Position numbers and translations under genes: made by a program | Assembly: GCA_024220505.1 (NCBI GenBank) | Contig: JAKZZE010000015.1 | Location: 1-64,000 of the forward strand | From: Rhizopus arrhizus | Taxonomy: Eukaryota; Mucoromycota; Mucoromycetes; Mucorales; Rhizopodaceae | Direction of reading: 5' to 3' | Length of the DNA: 64,000 nucleotides | Shown: positions 32,133 to 41,990 of the stretch, in pieces | Layout of the letters: every line of letters starts with the position of its first letter | How positions within the stretch are numbered: the first letter of the stretch is position 1 | Notes under the pieces: model-generated | The model's input: the letters and a program-made list of their open reading frames with translations, nothing else | Told to the model about the DNA's origin: nothing | The model's database searches: none

Positions 32133-33287
32133 ATGGCTTATATAAACGGACACATCGCGTTGGCAAATGCTAACATGAACGCAAGTTATCGACCTACTTT
32201 AATTGATTTCCATGGCTACGAAGGAGAAGACTTCCGTCATTTTGTAGAAAGTTTGGAATCTTACTTTGCTATTAACAATATTACTCAAGAACCACGCAAG
32301 CTTATTATTCTCAAGGCACAACTAAGAGGAGCCGCCAAAGTGTATTACGAAAAAGAAATACTCAAAAGAATACCTGGAATCAACTACGAACAAGCCGTAG
32401 ACCTATTGAAAAATTATTACATAACTCCAGAATTGATACAGAGTTACGAATTAGAATTTAACGAAATGTATCAAGGCGAACAGGAACACCCACAAATATT
32501 CTTGGCCAGACTAAAAGAAGCCGCAGACCTTGCTAACATAACTAATGATGCAGTCATCGAAAGCCGATTTCGTGCAGGTCTCTTACGAGAAATCAAACAG
32601 TTCTGTATACAGAGTAGTTCTAAAAACTTACAAGACTGGATCAATCACGCCGAAGGATGGTGGAACGCCAATCGACCTCGAAAGATTGCAATGGTTGATA
32701 ATCCTTTCATACCAAGGAATGCCAATCAAGCTTTGATATATCATAATGAAAATCAACATCACCATCATCTATCAAGCAATCATAATATTGACTTAATTGA
32801 TACAAATGAACATGCCATGCCAGCACTAGCATATAATCAAATACATTATAACAATGCTCAACCTAGTAGTAATTACTATTATGACAATACACATGGCACA
32901 AATCAATTGACAACAATGGATACATCAAGAAACCGTAATCAGTTGCATCATGTTCAATACAATGGACATCAACACATACGTCCTAACCAACAACAAGATC
33001 TTATTGGTCTTATACAACAAGCTATTCGCCAAGAGCTTAGTAGTCAACAATATCAACAGCAACCTACTAGAAACAACAGGTATAATAATTATAACAATAA
33101 TTATAATAGGTCTGGAAGATATGGAAATAACGACAACAATGGACGATACGATAACAGTAACAGAAATTATACGCCAAATCAAAGGAGATCATATGACCAA
33201 CCAGCAAGTCAGGATCAACGGCAACCGAATAACCAACCCAGTAATCAACATAACAATCAACAAAATAATCAGTCAAAAAACTATTAG
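32133..33287 (+). CDS. RT-B Gag
   Basis: 384 residues. The retrotransposon gag domain covers about residues 25-200 (FHGYEGEDFRHFVESLESYF, QLRGAAKVYYEKEIL, FLARLKEAADLA, FRAGLLREIKQF). The C-terminal third is Asn/Gln-rich and basic (NRYNNYNNNYNRSGRYGNN...). There is no CCHC zinc knuckle, so RNA binding probably relies on this basic Asn/Arg region. It ends with a TAG just after a slippery heptamer, so a fraction of ribosomes would make Gag-Pol. Confidence 0.92.
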   Translation: MAYINGHIALANANMNASYRPTLIDFHGYEGEDFRHFVESLESYFAINNITQEPRKLIILKAQLRGAAKVYYEKEILKRIPGINYEQAVDLLKNYYITPELIQSYELEFNEMYQGEQEHPQIFLARLKEAADLANITNDAVIESRFRAGLLREIKQFCIQSSSKNLQDWINHAEGWWNANRPRKIAMVDNPFIPRNANQALIYHNENQHHHHLSSNHNIDLIDTNEHAMPALAYNQIHYNNAQPSSNYYYDNTHGTNQLTTMDTSRNRNQLHHVQYNGHQHIRPNQQQDLIGLIQQAIRQELSSQQYQQQPTRNNRYNNYNNNYNRSGRYGNNDNNGRYDNSNRNYTPNQRRSYDQPASQDQRQPNNQPSNQHNNQQNNQSKNY

Positions 33288-33329
33288 GGTCAGTTGCTTT
33301 TGATAACTCACAGAAGAATGGTCAACTGA
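33275..33329 (+). promoter_or_regulatory. predicted -1 programmed frameshift site: A_AAA_AAC plus stem
   Basis: The gag codons TCA AAA AAC contain A_AAA_AAC (33275-33281), the strong -1 heptamer known from retroviruses. The gag stop TAG is one codon further. After 8 bases, TCAGTTG (33290-33296) can pair perfectly with CAACTGA (33323-33329), with a 26-base loop that could allow a pseudoknot. The pol frame is -1 relative to gag and open from before the heptamer. Confidence 0.8.
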
Positions 33330-36300
33330 ACACCCAAAAAGATACAAAAACCATTAAAACCCCTAAACAACAACAGCTCAATGCAATATTAACAGATAAA
33401 TACAATAACAAACAAAAGGATCTCTATGCAGCAATCAGACCAGAAAGACCTCCTGACGTTGCCACAACTACACCCTATCCAAACTCTAGACCCACAAATA
33501 AAGAAAAAGGAAAGCAAGTAGCAAAACCTACCATAACCAGAAAAGTCACTACACGAAGTCATATCGAAGAAGTGAAAAATCCCACACCAGTACAACAAAC
33601 GCAACCCACTCGAACTGAGGCCATGGATACGGATCACCCTATTCAACACAAGGTTAATGATAAATCAAATAAACCAAGAACCAGAAGAATAGAGCCAGAT
33701 ATCAAATATGATATAGTCTCAGATGTATTAAAACAAAAAGCCGATATCGAAATTGGAGATTTGATCACAGTAGCTCCATCTTTACGCAAAAAGCTTGTGG
33801 AAGAATGTAGACCAAAAAGAAAGCCAAGACAAGAAAGAAATAAACAGGCTACCCAACAAACAATGGCTCTGATAGAAGACGAGGAAATCAATACCACTGC
33901 AGCCTACTCAACTGTGAGTATTGGAGACAAAAACATTAAAGCCCTAGTAGATAGTGGTGCATCAAAAACCTGTATGTCAAAGGCCCTAGCAGACGCTCTT
34001 GAATTAGAAATAGATTCAGCATCCGAAAACGTATTCACACTAGGAAATGGAACCAAGCAACCCGCTCTTGGATTGATATACGACGTCCCAATTGAAGTCA
34101 AGGAAGACATGGTCATACCCTGCACAATTGAAGTATTGCCATCATGCCCTTCACATCTTATACTAGGAAGCAATTGGTTAAACCGTGCTAAAGCCAAGAT
34201 TGATTTCAATAGCTCTTCATTAAAAGTCAAATATAAAAATCAAAAGGCAGAACTACCAATACACTTCATACGAAAAAGTACACCGTTACCCAAAATGAAA
34301 ACATTCCATCAAGACTATCAACATCCTATAAGTCTCACGAACTCACATTCCGAGAAGCATGTACATTTTGAAGATAGCGATTCAGAAGGAAGTTACTCAT
34401 CAACCGAAGAGGAATCTGAATCAGAAAGCGAAGAAACCAGTGACGATGATATAGAAATGGAAGTAACAGCCTTAGAAAGAAGTTATGAACAAGAATCATT
34501 GCAAGTTTTGGAAAATGACAAATACGAGGAAGTAGTTATTACAAATTCACAAGAAATGTATTCGATAAAGTCAACAGACACAGGACTTTTAGTACAAGCG
34601 TATTCATCGAAACATATCAGCTTAGACAAATCCAAAGAAGACACTCAGAATATACTATATGACTTTTACATTACACATCCAAAGTTAATGCAGTCTTCAG
34701 GATATTTTGATCAGTCATCTTCATTCATAATCAACAAAAAGTCACTCGACATACGCATATATAATCGCACAGAAAATGATATTTATCTAGAACCTGGTGA
34801 AGAAATTGGAATATTGGAAGCTCATGATCTAAATGACGATACAATAATCAAAGCATATGAAATAGACAGAAACTCGACATTATGCACTTTAGAACACGAT
34901 ATTATTGAACAAAATCTAAACAAGGAAGAACAAGATACGCTAAAGCCACAGCTATTGGAAAAACTAGAAATAGGAGATATAAATAAATCAATGAAAGAAG
35001 AACTGCTTAAGTTACTGAAAAGATACCAGCATATATTTGACTGGGACAACGATACAATTGGACGCACAAACCTAATCAATCACAAGATTATCATAGAAGA
35101 AAATACATTACCTATTAGTCACCGCCCGTACAGAATCAGTCCTTTGGAAGCAGATCACCTTCAAAAGGAATTGGATAAATATTGTAAATTAGGAGTTATA
35201 TCACCATCGAATAGCCCGTGGGCAGCACCAGTGATATTAGTAAAGAAGAAGAATGGTGATTACAGAATGGTCATAGACTACAGAAAATTAAATGCAAAGA
35301 CGAAGAAAGATGCATATCCTTTACCAAGAATAGACGATTTATTGGACACCCTAGGAAAAGCCAAAGTATTTTCAGCACTCGACATGCGCTCTGGTTTCCA
35401 TCAAGTACCATTAGACGAGGATAGCAAGGAATTTACTGCTTTCACTACCAAATATGGAACATACCACTATAACACCTTGCCTATGGGACTTGTAAATTCG
35501 CCAGCAACCTTTCAGCGTTTAATAGATTTATGTTTCCGCCCGCTAATGAACAAGTGCTTAGTAGCCTATATAGACGACCTTAATGTATACTCCCATAACG
35601 ATGAAGAGCATTTAATACATCTAGAACAAGTATTTCAGTGCATAGAAACCGCCAATCTCAAATTGAATCCAGAGAAATGTTTCTTCTTTAAAGATCATTT
35701 GAAATTTCTTGGATACATCGTTACCAACCAAGGCATACAAACCGATCCAGACAAAATAAAGAAGATTGTCGAATATCCGATACCAACCACTATTACGCAA
35801 GTCAGATCTTTCCTAGGAATAGCATCATATTATCGAAGATTTATAAAGAATTTTGCAGCTATTGCAAGGCCGTTACATGAACAAACTAAAACCAAGAAGA
35901 AAATCCCATGGACAGAAGCCGCAACCAAGTCATTTGGAACACTCAAGAAATTATTAACAACTGCACCCGTCCTGGCAAGACCGGATTTCAGCAAAAGTTT
36001 TATCCTAGTTACAGACGCCTCAAAGTTAGGACTAGGATGTGTCTTAACTCAACTCGACGATGATGGAAAAGAACATCCTATTATATTTGCAAGTCGTGGG
36101 CTCAAACCTAACGAAGCCAATTATGCCCCCACAAAATTAGAATGCTTAGCAGTTATTTGGGCAGTAAAACTCTTTAGACCATATTTACTTGGAAAGAAAT
36201 TCATGATCATTACAGATCACTCAGCCTTAACTGGACTTCTCAAGACACCAAACCCAACCGGAATAATAGCCCGATGGATCGTCACATTATCAGAATACGA

Positions 36301-36370
36301 CTTTGAAATTAAATATAGACCTGGACGTGTCAACGAAAGTGCAGATTTCCTGTCAAGACTTGGATATTAA
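33282..36370 (+). CDS. RT-B pol: protease, RT, RNase H
   Basis: This frame is entered by -1 frameshift at 33275-33281. It has no stop from the gag overlap to 36370, and its first strong internal start-like codon is only at 33572. The aspartic protease DSGAS lies at about 33951. An acidic spacer follows (34370-34450, ESESEETSDDD). RT has the motifs VIDYRKLN and YIDD (about 35568), and RNase H begins at VTDASKLGLG (about 36008) and ends at NESADFLSRLGY. These cleave the polyprotein and copy the genomic RNA. Integrase is not in this frame, unlike most Ty3/gypsy elements. Confidence 0.93.
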
Positions 36371-36678
36371 TCAACTACATGGAGGATGGGAGGGTAGATG
36401 ATACATAAACTCAAGAAAAATCCAAAAACAACACAAAATACGCATAAAAAAAAAAATTCATATTATCAACTACATGGAGGAAGGGAGGGGAAGTTGAAAC
36501 AAAATATACAAAATCATCAAAAACAATAGAAAATTTCAAAAATCATAAGAGGAAGGCCACCCTAGAAAACAAACAGTCGTGAGAAGAAAAAACTTTAACA
36601 ACACTAAAATTGGAAATATCACACATAAAAATCAAGACCCTGAAACAATAACATATCAAGAACTTTATATTACCAAAA
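36371..36678 (+). other. RT-B spacer with duplicated purine-rich motifs
   Basis: Two near-copies of TCAACTACATGGAGGA(A/T)GGGAGGG occur about 100 bp apart (36371-36400 and 36468-36500). These are the only strong G-rich purine tracts in the 3' half of RT-B and could serve as internal polypurine primers. No coding connection to integrase is visible. Confidence 0.6.
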
Positions 36679-38025
36679 ATGGAACAACAGCAAATTGACA
36701 TCGTGAAACAATATCTGCAAGAGTTGAAACTACCAGAAGATATCACGCACAAACAGAAAAGATACTTACAGAAGCAAGCACATAAGTTTACCATATACAA
36801 GGATAATCTGTATAGATACAACACCGAAAACGGAATAATACGAAAAGTACTGAACAAGCAAGAAGCTGAAGAAATCATGTACTCATATCATCAACACCCT
36901 CTTGGTGGACATTTGGCATATAACAATACACTACACAAAATCGCATCACGTTATTATTGGGAAAACATGACCAAGGACATAATGGAATATGTAAAGAAAT
37001 GTCACAGATGTCAGAGACATGGGAAAAAGTCGTTAAAAGAAGAATTATACCCTGTGCCAATATCAGCAAAACCTTTCGATCGCATCGCTTTAGACGTAAA
37101 ACATGTACAAGCTTCACGATCCGGAAACAGATATATCATAGCAGGAATTGACTACCTTACTAAATATGTGGAAGCAAGACCCATTCGTTTCCAAACTGCA
37201 TCAGAAATTGCTTTATTCTTATACGAAGAAATCATATGTAGACATGGTTGTCCTACAATTATAGTTTCGGACAATGGCAAACCATTTGTTAGCAAGATGA
37301 TACAACAAGTATGCAGGAATTTTTCGATTATTCACAAGACCACTACACCATACAACCCTCAAAGTAATGGATTGATTGAACGTTTCAACAGAACCTTAGG
37401 ACAAATCCTACAAAAACGTACAAAAGAAGAAAAAGACGATTGGGACTTGTACTTACCAGCTGCACTATTTGCTTATCGAACCATTAAACAAGGATCAACA
37501 AAGAATACACCATTTTTCTTACTATATGGGTATGAACCGAAGACACCATTCGATATAGATCATCATGTGTATGAACGGAATTCACCCAAATTTGACGCTA
37601 TCCTACGACATCGGACAATTCACCAAATATACAATCTTAACAGAATAAGAGAAATGGCCGTGAAAAACATACAACGAGCTCAAGAAACGCAGAAAAAGCA
37701 GATTGATAAAAAGATACTAGATGAACGCAAGGAACTGAAACCACCGTTCAAATTAGGAGATATAGTTCTCATTTACCGAGATTATTTGTCAACATCATGG
37801 TCAGCAAAGTTACAAGATAAGTGGGAAGGACCATACGTTATACAGCATATACTTGGAAAAGGAACATATCATATCAAAAGCATGGATCCTCATGACACAA
37901 AGCTTAGAAGGATACATGGAAATAGAATGAAGCCTTATTTGTTACCTAAAGTTCAATGGTGCCAAGAAAATGAAAGAAGTATCATGACCAACCTGGATGA
38001 GCAAACAAAGGAGCTCTTCCTATGA
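36679..38025 (+). CDS. RT-B integrase, separate ORF
   Basis: 448 residues. H-H-C-C zinc domain (HQHPLGGH ... CHRCQ, about 75-115). DDE core with D in IALDVKHVQ, D in IIVSDNGKPF and E in GLIERFNR. The C-terminal DNA-binding region includes FKLGDIVLIYRDY and KWEGPYVIQ (GPY/F module). No chromodomain is visible. It inserts the cDNA into host DNA. It lies in a different frame from pol, 308 bp after the pol stop, so expression needs splicing, reinitiation or a separate transcript. Confidence 0.92.
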   Translation: MEQQQIDIVKQYLQELKLPEDITHKQKRYLQKQAHKFTIYKDNLYRYNTENGIIRKVLNKQEAEEIMYSYHQHPLGGHLAYNNTLHKIASRYYWENMTKDIMEYVKKCHRCQRHGKKSLKEELYPVPISAKPFDRIALDVKHVQASRSGNRYIIAGIDYLTKYVEARPIRFQTASEIALFLYEEIICRHGCPTIIVSDNGKPFVSKMIQQVCRNFSIIHKTTTPYNPQSNGLIERFNRTLGQILQKRTKEEKDDWDLYLPAALFAYRTIKQGSTKNTPFFLLYGYEPKTPFDIDHHVYERNSPKFDAILRHRTIHQIYNLNRIREMAVKNIQRAQETQKKQIDKKILDERKELKPPFKLGDIVLIYRDYLSTSWSAKLQDKWEGPYVIQHILGKGTYHIKSMDPHDTKLRRIHGNRMKPYLLPKVQWCQENERSIMTNLDEQTKELFL

Positions 38026-38136
38026 AACAAAACAACAGATGATATATAACAATAATCAACACAGAAAGAATATATATATAGACAAAAAAAAAAAAAAAAA
38101 AAAAAAAAAGAAGAAGACAAGAACTTATTAAAACCA

Positions 38137-38838
38137 ATGACCAACTCAGAAAACAAACAACAACAAGACTCGAACGATGAATTTTTCTCTATGGAAGTAG
38201 ATGTATACTTAAAAAGAGTATACATAGAACAAGGATATGAAGCTGCCATGGTCGCAACAATTGACTTCCTCAAGATGTGGGAAAGCTGCAATGTAGGGCC
38301 CAAAAACTTGACATATGAAGTGGATGGAGACATATTAACGAGAGAAGACTATGCTATTCATGTAATTGACAGTATCAAATTATGTATACATGGAGAAGCT
38401 ATGAGAAAAGAAAAACTGGAGACCTCGTGGGAAGAGGAAGACGATATGGAGCTTTTAAATAATGTGGAAGGTCTAATCAGCGAGCAGTATCAGCAATATA
38501 CTACCACCATACGAGAAATAGAAGAACTTTTAATCTTAAGGGATACCTTGTGCGATACACTAGCAACTAACATAAGACATTGGGCTCATTTTCGATTTGC
38601 TAAACCAAGATCCACAAAAGAGTCAGTAGGAATATATTCAGCAATAAAGCAAACTATGTTAAAGACAATCTTACCTGGTTACAGCTTCCATCGAGCCCTC
38701 GCTAACAAGATAAAGCAAGTAGATCCCTGGACAAGAATCGTGGGCGATTCTTCCCGTGGTGCGGGAATCTGTAACGAAAATGGTAATAAGGATACACAGA
38801 GATTAGCCGAGTCAAGTCAGAAAGATAAAAAAAATTAA
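38137..38838 (+). CDS. RT-B third ORF, unknown protein
   Basis: 233 residues, the last 23 encoded inside the 3' LTR. It is acidic and mostly helical in appearance (EVDVYLKRVYIEQGYEAAM, EEDDMELLNNVEGLISEQY), without signal peptide, membrane segment or known motif. It is placed where env or accessory genes sit in some LTR elements, but nothing in it suggests an envelope protein. It is preceded by a run of about 26 A and GAAGAAG. The uninterrupted frame in an otherwise intact element suggests it is used. Confidence 0.6.
   Translation: MTNSENKQQQDSNDEFFSMEVDVYLKRVYIEQGYEAAMVATIDFLKMWESCNVGPKNLTYEVDGDILTREDYAIHVIDSIKLCIHGEAMRKEKLETSWEEEDDMELLNNVEGLISEQYQQYTTTIREIEELLILRDTLCDTLATNIRHWAHFRFAKPRSTKESVGIYSAIKQTMLKTILPGYSFHRALANKIKQVDPWTRIVGDSSRGAGICNENGNKDTQRLAESSQKDKKN
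38735..38767 (+). other. twin hairpins immediately upstream of the 3' LTR
   Basis: GAATCG-TGGG-CGATTC (38735-38750) and TTCCCG-TGGTG-CGGGAA (38751-38767) end two bases before the LTR start. No polypurine tract is present at this position, where one would be expected. Confidence 0.6.
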
Positions 38839-39256
38839 AAATATAAAAAATGTTAAAAAGATAAAAAAAGTTAAAAATATAAAAAAAGTCAAAAAAATAA
38901 GAAAAGCTAAAAAGAAAACAAAAAAAAAATATTATTCATATATATATATATATACCATCTTTTTGTGAAGAAATTGTCAGTCAGTTTAAATAAATCATAT
39001 ATTTTTACTCAATAATTAACAAACTTTAACAAGAAAGTCCCTGTTCACTTAAACTTTTTACTCTACTTTAACTTTTATCAAGAAATATCGTATTGATCTT
39101 ACATATAAGATCTGGTGGTCACTACTTATCAAGCATCTGCTTAAATTCTATATAAAACAACAACTTACAAGGCAATCACAACCTTACAATCAAGCTTTAC
39201 AAGCAAACTTAACTCAAATTAACACAAACCTACAAGCCAACCATAATAAAATAACA
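38770..39256 (+). repeat. 3' LTR of RT-B
   Basis: 487 bp, apparently identical to the 5' LTR. It is followed by TTAC, which also precedes the 5' LTR at 31508-31511. Confidence 0.95.
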
Positions 39257-39467
39257 TTACTTAGCATTTTTTTTTTCAAAACCTCAAGAGTTTCGGGAAA
39301 ACTTTTGTCATCTCACTACGGTAAAACGAACTTCCGTTGCGGAGATGCTTCCTATCTATCGGCTGATCTCGGAATGATAACAAAGCTTGTAAAAAAGTAT
39401 AAAAAGAGATACGTTTGTCTTTTTTTTGTTCTTTCCTTCATCTTTTTATCCATTTCATCAAAATCTA

Positions 39468-40794
39468 ATGTATTCCAACGCTGCTAACAACATGCCAACT
39501 CTTGCTTATATTGCCGAAAGAACTATGACGGCTGACTGTACTATGAAGTAAGTTTGTTTTTAAATGGGAGGGAACGTAACTAAAGGCAACTGGTATAAGG
39601 TATTTAAAGGAAAATGGTGCTTTTTTTTCTACACGCAAGTGTAAAGAAGGCTCTGAAATGCGCTTGAACCAGTCCAGCCGAGATGGATTCTTTTGGCGAT
39701 GTGGCTCAAGGAACTGTGCGTGCGGTCGTAGCCGTATTTCTTACTTGGACGGCTCCTTTTTCCAAGGTCGCAAGTCCATTATTCATCAAACACTCTTAGT
39801 AGTGTACCTTTTTCTGTTACAAGTTCCAAACGGAACAATATCTACTATGACTGGTCTTAGTCTACCGACTGTCCGCAACATTATTACGGACATATACCAA
39901 GTAATGGAGGCAGATCTTCGAATTGAAGATGTTCAAGTCGGTACGTGATGCTTTGTTTACATCAGAGTATGTGATTAACAAGTCATACTTAGGTGGAGTT
40001 AACAGTGATGGGCAGCCAATTGTCGTTGAAATAGACGAAAGCAAGTTTGGGAAGCGAAAGTACAATAAGGGGAAGAGGGTCGATGGTGTTTGGGTTGTTG
40101 GAGGTGTAGAGCGTACGCCCGAGCGTAAGGTGTTCTTGTTGACGGTGCCTAACCGCAATCAAAATACCTTGAAGTTGATAATCGATACATTCGTAAAGGA
40201 TGGTAATGATTAGAATATGTATATGCTAGATGATCAGTGCACCTAATCATTGATGACAGGCTCGCATGTTATGGTAGATTGCTGGAAAGGCTATAAAGGC
40301 ATTGACAGTGATCCAAGCCGAAACTTAATAGTGGAAACGGTCAATCACTCAAAGACGTTCCGTGATCCGAAGACAGGTGCTTGTACTAATACTATAGAAG
40401 GTACGTACTTGTGTAGATCATAGAATTCTTAGACGATGCTAACAACCTGCTACTAGGCACCTGGAATGGTATCAAACGAGGAGTGACTAGTCGTCATCGT
40501 ACAGCATCGATGATGCCATGGAAGTTAGTAGAGTTTATATGGCGTAGAAAACATGCCGGTGATCACTGGAAGGCAATACTTGCTTGCTTTTCGCAAGTGT
40601 CGTTCACTAGAGCAGGCATTGCCAACCAAGGTCCCCTGGTATCTTTGCTGACTACCGTCTTAGAGGATAGCACTAGTGATCAAGGGGAAACGGAACCAAT
40701 TATTTTCATCTCAGATGAGGATTCCGAAAACGAATATGATGAAGATTATGCTCCTACATCTTGTACCACCATGAAAAAGCTCCGCACTGCTTAA
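39468..40794 (+). CDS. Merlin-3 transposase (IS1595/ISXO2 DDE family), 5 exons
   Basis: Exons are 39468-39547, 39600-39940, 39993-40202, 40260-40400 and 40457-40794, with GT-AG introns of 52-57 bp. Phases agree and total 369 residues. The zinc-ribbon-like N terminus includes CKEGSEMRLNQ and WRCGSRNCACGRS. The catalytic domain has D in VEIDESKFGKRKY, D in VMVDCWKGY and E in TNTIEG|TWNGIK, again with an intron in the GGC codon before TW. That intron position is shared with Merlin-1 and Merlin-2. The C terminus is acidic. All catalytic residues are present. It belongs to a lineage clearly different from Merlin-1/2 (more introns, shorter N terminus). Confidence 0.88.
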
Positions 40795-40993
40795 AATAAA
40801 CAAATAAAACTTTCATAGATAACCATACAAATCAGGGCTATATAGCGTCTATCTTCTAGCTTCATTAATGTCCGACTATTGCCTTTTTTGGATATAAATG
40901 TTACACCATCGGAGAGTAAATGGTCCGGGCTTTCGAATGATGTATAGCTTATGTCTATATACTTGATTTTAGCTCCGCTACAGGCTTGCAAAA

Positions 40994-41752
40994 ATGTGGA
41001 CGGTAAATCTTTCATTTAGCCCTATAAACGTATTAAAATCGATGAACTTCTTTTCTGCGATTAAGGTCAAAAAGCCTTTGTTAACCACAAAGCACATGAA
41101 GAGACGGCTAGCATGGGCCAAAAAGTACCAAAACTGGACTACAGATGACTGGCAACGTGTACTGTTCTCTGATGGAACAAAAGTCAACATTTGGGGCTCT
41201 GACGGATGTAAGTACTATTGGTCAAGACCAGGGGACCCTCTTAAGCCTCACCATATCGACGTAACAGTCAAGCATGGAGGCGGTAGTTTAATGATGTGGG
41301 GGTGCATGACCTATGAGGGACCTGCGTACGCCTGTCAAATATACGATGGAACTATGAACTCGGATCTTTACCAGCAAATATTGGACACAACACTTCGGAA
41401 AACAATGGAATACTATGATATGGATTGGTCTACAGCATACTTTCAGCACCATAGAGATCCAAAGCATCGTTCCAAGTCAACCATTCAATGGCTAAATGCT
41501 AATAGAGTCAGCTATATTGATGACTGGCCAGCCCAAAGTCCTGATCTTAACCCAATTGAGCACCTCTGGCATCATTTGAAGTTGAAGCTATCGTTATATG
41601 ACAAGAAAGCCAAAGGTGTTTATGAATTGTGGGAAAGAGTCGAAAAGGAACGGAACTCCTTTGGTAAAGAAGTTTGCAGAAGGTATATTGACACTATGTC
41701 TGCACGTAATAAGGCAGTAATCGATGCCAATGGTGGATCTACGAAGTATTAA
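40994..41752 (+). pseudogene. Tc1/mariner transposase, 5'-truncated, catalytic D lost
   Basis: 252-residue frame. The DDE domain is recognisable: D in VLFSDGTKVNIWG, the GGGSLMMWGCM block, and E in SPDLNPIEHLWHHLK. The second catalytic aspartate, normally in a QDN motif before PKH, is replaced (FQHHRDPKH), so the enzyme should be inactive. The N-terminal DNA-binding domain is missing because Merlin-3 abuts at 41016. The first residues of the frame are read through the Merlin-3 end. Confidence 0.85.
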
Positions 41753-41988
41753 GTCATCTATAACATACTAAAAGTAAAAGGAAAAAACTCTAAAAATAAA
41801 CCTACAACACTTCCATCGCTTTTGCGGACGGTTAAATAATATTCTGAGATTAAAACTTTCATGAGATGTAACAGAAAGCCAAACAAGCATGTCATAAAGT
41901 TGTTGCATCATCTAAGTCACTATACATGCTCACAGAGGCTAAAAACAGAAAAAATGTCTGACGTTTTTAGAGTTTTTTCACCCACTGT
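41017..41988 (+). mobile_element. Tc1/mariner remnant with right terminus
   Basis: The right end ACGTTTTTAGAGTTTTTTC-ACCCACTG is followed by TA (41989-41990), as expected for a mariner terminus. GAAAAAACTCTAAAAA near 41781 is a perfect inverted copy of the 16 bases at about 41966-41981. The left end is missing. Confidence 0.75.
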
Positions 41989-41990
41989 AT

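Larger units (their letters stand above)
31512..39256 (+). mobile_element. RT-B: full-length Ty3/gypsy LTR retrotransposon, 7.75 kb
   Basis: Two 487-bp LTRs (31512-31998, 38770-39256) begin TGTAACGAAAATGG and end AAAATAACA. By eye they are identical throughout. TTAC lies on both outer sides. Between them: primer-binding site, gag, -1 frameshift signal, protease-RT-RNase H, a spacer, integrase, and an extra ORF that runs into the 3' LTR. No frame is broken, so it appears young and possibly active. It sits within the left arm of Merlin-3. Confidence 0.95.
31065..41016 (+). mobile_element. Merlin-3: divergent Merlin element, hosting RT-B
   Basis: The left end TGAAAGATTTACCGTCCACAT (31065-31085) is repeated inverted at 40996-41016. 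Between them are an IS1595-type transposase gene (39468-40794) and the complete retrotransposon RT-B (31512-39256). Without RT-B the element is about 2.2 kb. The flanks do not form a direct duplication: RT-A protease lies on the left and a mariner transposase on the right. The present copy is therefore probably a recombinant or lies at a deletion junction. The left arm contains the 20-bp palindrome AAACTCCGCGTGCGGAGTTT. Confidence 0.7.

Noticed and set aside
38040..38110. The A26 run followed by GAAGAAG as the 3' polypurine tract of RT-B
   Set aside because: It lies over 650 bp upstream of the 3' LTR, before the third ORF, so it cannot define the LTR start.
38137..38838. Envelope gene making RT-B a retrovirus-like element
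   Set aside because: No signal peptide, membrane segment or cysteine pattern in the ORF; position alone is not enough.
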